Part shown: positions 61,318 through 64,000 of the stretch, piece by piece
Layout of the letters: the number at the start of each line of letters is the position of its first letter
Numbering within the stretch: position 1 is the first letter of the stretch
Origin: JAZKFT01 sp039925965
GTDB lineage: Bacteria; Bacteroidota; Bacteroidia; Chitinophagales; Chitinophagaceae
NCBI GenBank assembly: GCA_039925965.1
Contig: JBDSXW010000051.1
Location: 86,798 to 150,797 of the forward strand
Direction: 5' to 3'
DNA: 64,000 nucleotides
The notes under the pieces: generated by a model
The model's input: the letters and a program-made list of their open reading frames with translations, nothing else
Told to the model about the DNA's origin: nothing
Database searches by the model: none
Position numbers and translations under genes: made by a program

Positions 61318-62034
61318 ATGTTCCTGACCCTTAAAAACATTTCAAAAAAATATGCCGGCAAGACCGTGTTGCAACAAATCGACTGCAGCGTGCCACCGCA
61401 TATCACGATGAGTATCTTGGGGAAGAGCGGGTGCGGGAAATCTACCCTTCTAAAAATCATCGCCGGCCTTGAGCAACAGGATGGTGGCCAGGTGCTGCTG
61501 GAGCAAAAAGACATCAGCCATACCAAACCGAACGGACGTAATATCGTATATCTTTTCCAGGAGCCATTATTGTTCCCGCACCTGGATGTATTTGAAAACA
61601 TTGCATTTGGGTTGAGGGTTCGGGATTGGGCAGCGGCAGAGATTAAGGTTAAAGTGGAAACGATGTTGCAAAGCCTGGACCTGGAAAGTCATCGTTCAAA
61701 AATGCCACACCAACTTTCCGGCGGGCAAAAACAACGGGTAGCGTTTGGAAGGGCCATCATTATCAACCCACCGTTGATTTTGCTGGATGAACCTTTTAGC
61801 AGCCTTGATGTAGAGATTCGGGCATCGATGCAGCAATTGTATAAAAAGCTGGCGCAGCAATTTAATATCACCGCGCTATTTGTAACTCACGATCTAAAAG
61901 AGGCATTGCTCATGGGCGACCAGGTAGCGTATATGGAGGATGGATTGCTACAGGTTTTTGACAAAAAACAAGATTTTATCAACGATAGCCGTACAGGAGT
62001 TCAAAACGAAATCGAATTCTGGAATACGCTCTAA
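61318..62034 (+). CDS. ABC importer ATPase (YnjD-like)
   Basis: This 238-residue nucleotide-binding subunit is complete: Walker A GKSGCGKST (35-43), Q-loop YLFQEPLLFP (78-87), signature LSGGQKQR (133-140), Walker B LILLDEP (153-159), D-loop SSLD, and the switch His in VTHD (189-192). It is the usual size for importers without a regulatory domain. It lies 9 bases after permease 2 and 9 bases before the radical SAM gene. Confidence 0.92.
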   Translation: MFLTLKNISKKYAGKTVLQQIDCSVPPHITMSILGKSGCGKSTLLKIIAGLEQQDGGQVLLEQKDISHTKPNGRNIVYLFQEPLLFPHLDVFENIAFGLRVRDWAAAEIKVKVETMLQSLDLESHRSKMPHQLSGGQKQRVAFGRAIIINPPLILLDEPFSSLDVEIRASMQQLYKKLAQQFNITALFVTHDLKEALLMGDQVAYMEDGLLQVFDKKQDFINDSRTGVQNEIEFWNTL

Positions 62035-62043
62035 ACGAATACT

Positions 62044-63000
62044 ATGAAGACAGACTTTAATGAATGCGAAGTGGTGTACTGGGTTTTTACCCAATTGTGC
62101 AACGACCAATGTGGCCATTGCTACAATAACAGCGGCCCGCACGGCCAACGCATTACCGAACAGGATTGCCTCGATATTATTGCCAATATGCCCGACAAGG
62201 TGGGCAAGATCATCCTCAGCGGCGGCGAGCCATTGGCCGAAAGAAACAAACTCTACCTGATACTGGACACACTTAAAGAAAAGTATGGTCCCAACCAGAT
62301 GATCTCCTGCCAAACCAATGGCGACCTGATGACAGAGAAGATCCTCGACACTTTGTTGGAGAAAGGCTTAAAGAGTGTGAACATAGCCAGCCTCGACCGT
62401 TACCATAAACACCATGGCGAAAGATTGGGCATTCTCAAAGACCTTTTCAATAGCCGCGGTATGATTGACAATACGGCCTTTATGCTGGATGAAGACAAAG
62501 AAAAAAAGATGCCCGAAGGCGCGATTATCTATTCTTATTTTGGGGCTAACGAGGCAATGTGGCTGGGTGGCAACTGGGCGCGTGGCCGGGCTTTCGATAA
62601 CAATATCTGGATGCAAGACCCCGAGCACAATTTCTGTAAGATCCGCAGCGGCGCCCGCAATTTCCTGGGAGGATACACCGATACGATTCAAGAGGTAAGT
62701 ATTCAGCTTTGGGCCATTAACCCTTGCTGCCCGGGTACCAAATTCCCGATGGGTGATGCCAGAAAAGAAAAGGTAGCCGACGTTTTATTACGCATGACCC
62801 ATTCGCCTATATTCCAGCAACTCAACCACGGAGAACCATACAAGATGGGTGAAACCATGGGCATTACTGAACAGTTTGCAAAAGACCGGGGTAAGGATTT
62901 AAAAAACATTTGCCTCTGGTGCGATGAATTTTTCAGTACCTATATAGACGAAGCCACATTACAGCCAAAGGCTGAAGTACTGGCTGCGGTAAAAGACTAA
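62044..63000 (+). CDS. Radical SAM enzyme in the ABC-importer operon
   Basis: This 318-residue protein has the cluster motif C19-x3-C23-x2-C26 (FTQLCNDQCGHCYNN) and the SAM-binding GGEPL (60-64). The C-terminal third has further cysteines: C198, C228/C229 and C290-x2-C293 (CLWCDEFF). They could hold an auxiliary iron-sulfur cluster in a twitch/SPASM-like arrangement. The product and substrate are unknown. It is the last gene of the operon, 9 bases after the ATPase, and is followed by a terminator at 63148-63182. It may act on the imported compound. Confidence 0.85.
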   Translation: MKTDFNECEVVYWVFTQLCNDQCGHCYNNSGPHGQRITEQDCLDIIANMPDKVGKIILSGGEPLAERNKLYLILDTLKEKYGPNQMISCQTNGDLMTEKILDTLLEKGLKSVNIASLDRYHKHHGERLGILKDLFNSRGMIDNTAFMLDEDKEKKMPEGAIIYSYFGANEAMWLGGNWARGRAFDNNIWMQDPEHNFCKIRSGARNFLGGYTDTIQEVSIQLWAINPCCPGTKFPMGDARKEKVADVLLRMTHSPIFQQLNHGEPYKMGETMGITEQFAKDRGKDLKNICLWCDEFFSTYIDEATLQPKAEVLAAVKD

Positions 63001-63147
63001 CCGATAAGTTTTTAGGGGCGTGATAAAAAGCACAAACTACACATGGCAGAAGGAGAAAACAATTGCTTCTTTATCTAATAAATGAACTGCCGGCATCAGC
63101 CTGCTTTATCCCTGCTTCCGCGGCCTGCAAATGTGCCTAAAAACAAA

Positions 63148-63182
63148 AAACAGGCCGCTCCTTTTTAGGAGCAGCCTGTTTT
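63148..63182 (+). terminator. Terminator of the ABC/radical SAM operon
   Basis: AAACAGGCCGCTCC pairs with GGAGCAGCCTGTTT (one mismatch) around TTTTTA, with T following. Confidence 0.82.
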
Positions 63183-63235
63183 CAATTCGGAGAAATTCAA
63201 AACTTTTTTTACCTATTTTTTATTTTTGTTTAAAT

Positions 63236-63270
63236 AAATCCTGCTACCGCGATTTGCGATAGCAGGATTT
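63236..63270 (-). terminator. Terminator of the dockerin-like protein gene
   Basis: AAATCCTGCTA pairs with TAGCAGGATTT; the inner CGC/GCG pairs too. On the minus strand it lies 12 bases after the stop at 63282 and is followed by an A/T-rich run. Confidence 0.78.
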
Positions 63271-63281
63271 TAAAATAACTA

Positions 63282-64000
63282 CTAAGGCAATTGCTCCAGG
63301 AAGAAGTCATAGTTGTAATCAGAGCCGGTATTGAGGCCGTATAAAAGCAACTGGACAAATACGCGGAACGAATCGTCATTTGGCGCTGTATATTTCACTT
63401 TACTGTTCATGTCCACATCACCTGCTATGTAGCCGTAACCAAAGTCAAAATTATAATCAGACCCGGTATTACCAGCATGCTGTAGGGTATTTGTAAAAAT
63501 CCTGAACAGGTCATCGTTGGGAGCCGTGTATTTGATCTTCTTGTCCCCATTAGCGTTGCCGGCCCAAAGTGCACGTTTGCCATCACTCAGCGTTTTCATT
63601 TCATAGCCATCGTAACCGGGGTTATTAAATAGTTGGGCAGCGGTCATCGTAGTAAAATCTACCACTCCGCTACAATTGAGGGTGGCTGCAGGAATCGCTG
63701 TTGCGGTCATTACACCCAGGTGGTTACGGTGACGTACTGCCACGTAATAATTGCCAATCGGTAAAGAAGGGAAGCGAATGCAACTGGTGCCATCAATTTC
63801 CACTACCGTACCATCTCTTTCTACAATCGCAGAACGGGTAGCCACTACGGTAGCCGGGTTGGTTTTATCACGCAATTCGATAAACACCCAGTCAACCGCA
63901 GACGCCGTGCCCCGGCTGCTAAACATCGCAGCAGAATCGGTCACCGTTTGAAATTCAGTACTGAGGCCATCACCTACACGGACAAAATTGGTATTGTACT
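63282..64000 (-). CDS. Secreted protein with duplicated dockerin-like module (partial, C-terminal part)
   Basis: The frame stays open to the window edge, so the N-terminus is missing; 238 residues plus part of a codon are present. A beta-sandwich-like region (VDWVFIELRDKTNPATVVAT; LPIGNYYVAVRHRNHLG) is followed by two similar modules: GNANGDKKIKYTAPNDDLFR ... GSDYNFDFG and GDVDMNSKVKYTAPNDDSFR ... GSDYNYDF. They resemble calcium-binding dockerin-like repeats common at the ends of large secreted Bacteroidota proteins. No type A sorting domain follows (it ends FFLEQLP). Confidence 0.7.
   Translation of the reverse strand, partial: YNTNFVRVGDGLSTEFQTVTDSAAMFSSRGTASAVDWVFIELRDKTNPATVVATRSAIVERDGTVVEIDGTSCIRFPSLPIGNYYVAVRHRNHLGVMTATAIPAATLNCSGVVDFTTMTAAQLFNNPGYDGYEMKTLSDGKRALWAGNANGDKKIKYTAPNDDLFRIFTNTLQHAGNTGSDYNFDFGYGYIAGDVDMNSKVKYTAPNDDSFRVFVQLLLYGLNTGSDYNYDFFLEQLP

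Overview
The window looks like a chromosomal segment from a member of the Bacteroidota, most likely a Chitinophagaceae-like bacterium (inference from gene content). Supporting signs are Oar-like TonB-dependent receptors, a secreted metalloprotease with a type IX secretion C-terminal sorting domain, DUF3857, GIN-domain and DUF4954 proteins, many short lipoproteins, weak Shine-Dalgarno signals, and -7 promoter boxes of the Bacteroidota form TAnnTTTG, several paired with an upstream TTTG or TTG. No rRNA, CRISPR array, insertion sequence or prophage was found.

Layout. 1-953: start of a TonB-dependent receptor, cut by the window edge. 1313-7000: ribBA, a decayed toxin-antitoxin pair, a MurC/Mpl-like ligase, a TetA-like MFS pump and a GIN-domain lipoprotein. 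7170-12724 (minus strand): translation block xerC - hpf - archaemetzincin - tRNA-Thr(TGT) - tRNA-Tyr - tRNA-Gly - tRNA-Thr(GGT) - tuf - tRNA-Trp - secE - nusG. It closes with a strong terminator and no rplK follows. 12866-20691: Ldh-type dehydrogenase, Rpn-type nuclease, aspartate kinase, two membrane proteins of unknown function, an ATP-grasp-like protein and fructose-1,6-bisphosphatase. 20890-28012 (minus): secreted beta-helix protein, threonine aldolase and a 1249-residue DUF3857/transglutaminase protein. 28260-35030: PdeM phosphoesterase, HDAC-like deacetylase, CcmB, aquaglyceroporin, small unknown proteins, a MORN-like protein and an acetyltransferase. 35169-44022: DUF4954 hexapeptide protein, four-helix-bundle protein, glmS, cell-wall amidase and an LptD-like outer-membrane protein. 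44284-50647: M36 metalloprotease and groES-groEL. 50911-57984: a 39-residue small protein between two terminators, penicillin acylase, an unknown secreted protein and a full TonB-dependent receptor. 58465-63000: a tightly coupled five-gene operon of a YnjB-like ABC importer (binding protein, two permeases, ATPase) plus a radical SAM enzyme. 63282-64000: the C-terminal end of a secreted protein with a duplicated dockerin-like module.

Two observations stand out. The first is the ABC importer/radical SAM operon, whose substrate I cannot name and which is the best candidate for an undescribed system. The second is a 14-bp tandem repeat family that starts directly after the stop codons of tuf and groEL, in the same orientation relative to transcription and with the same period. 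Other tandem arrays with different units begin at the stop codons of pdeM and the Mur ligase. Several promoters lie so close to the start codon that leaderless or nearly leaderless mRNAs are expected.
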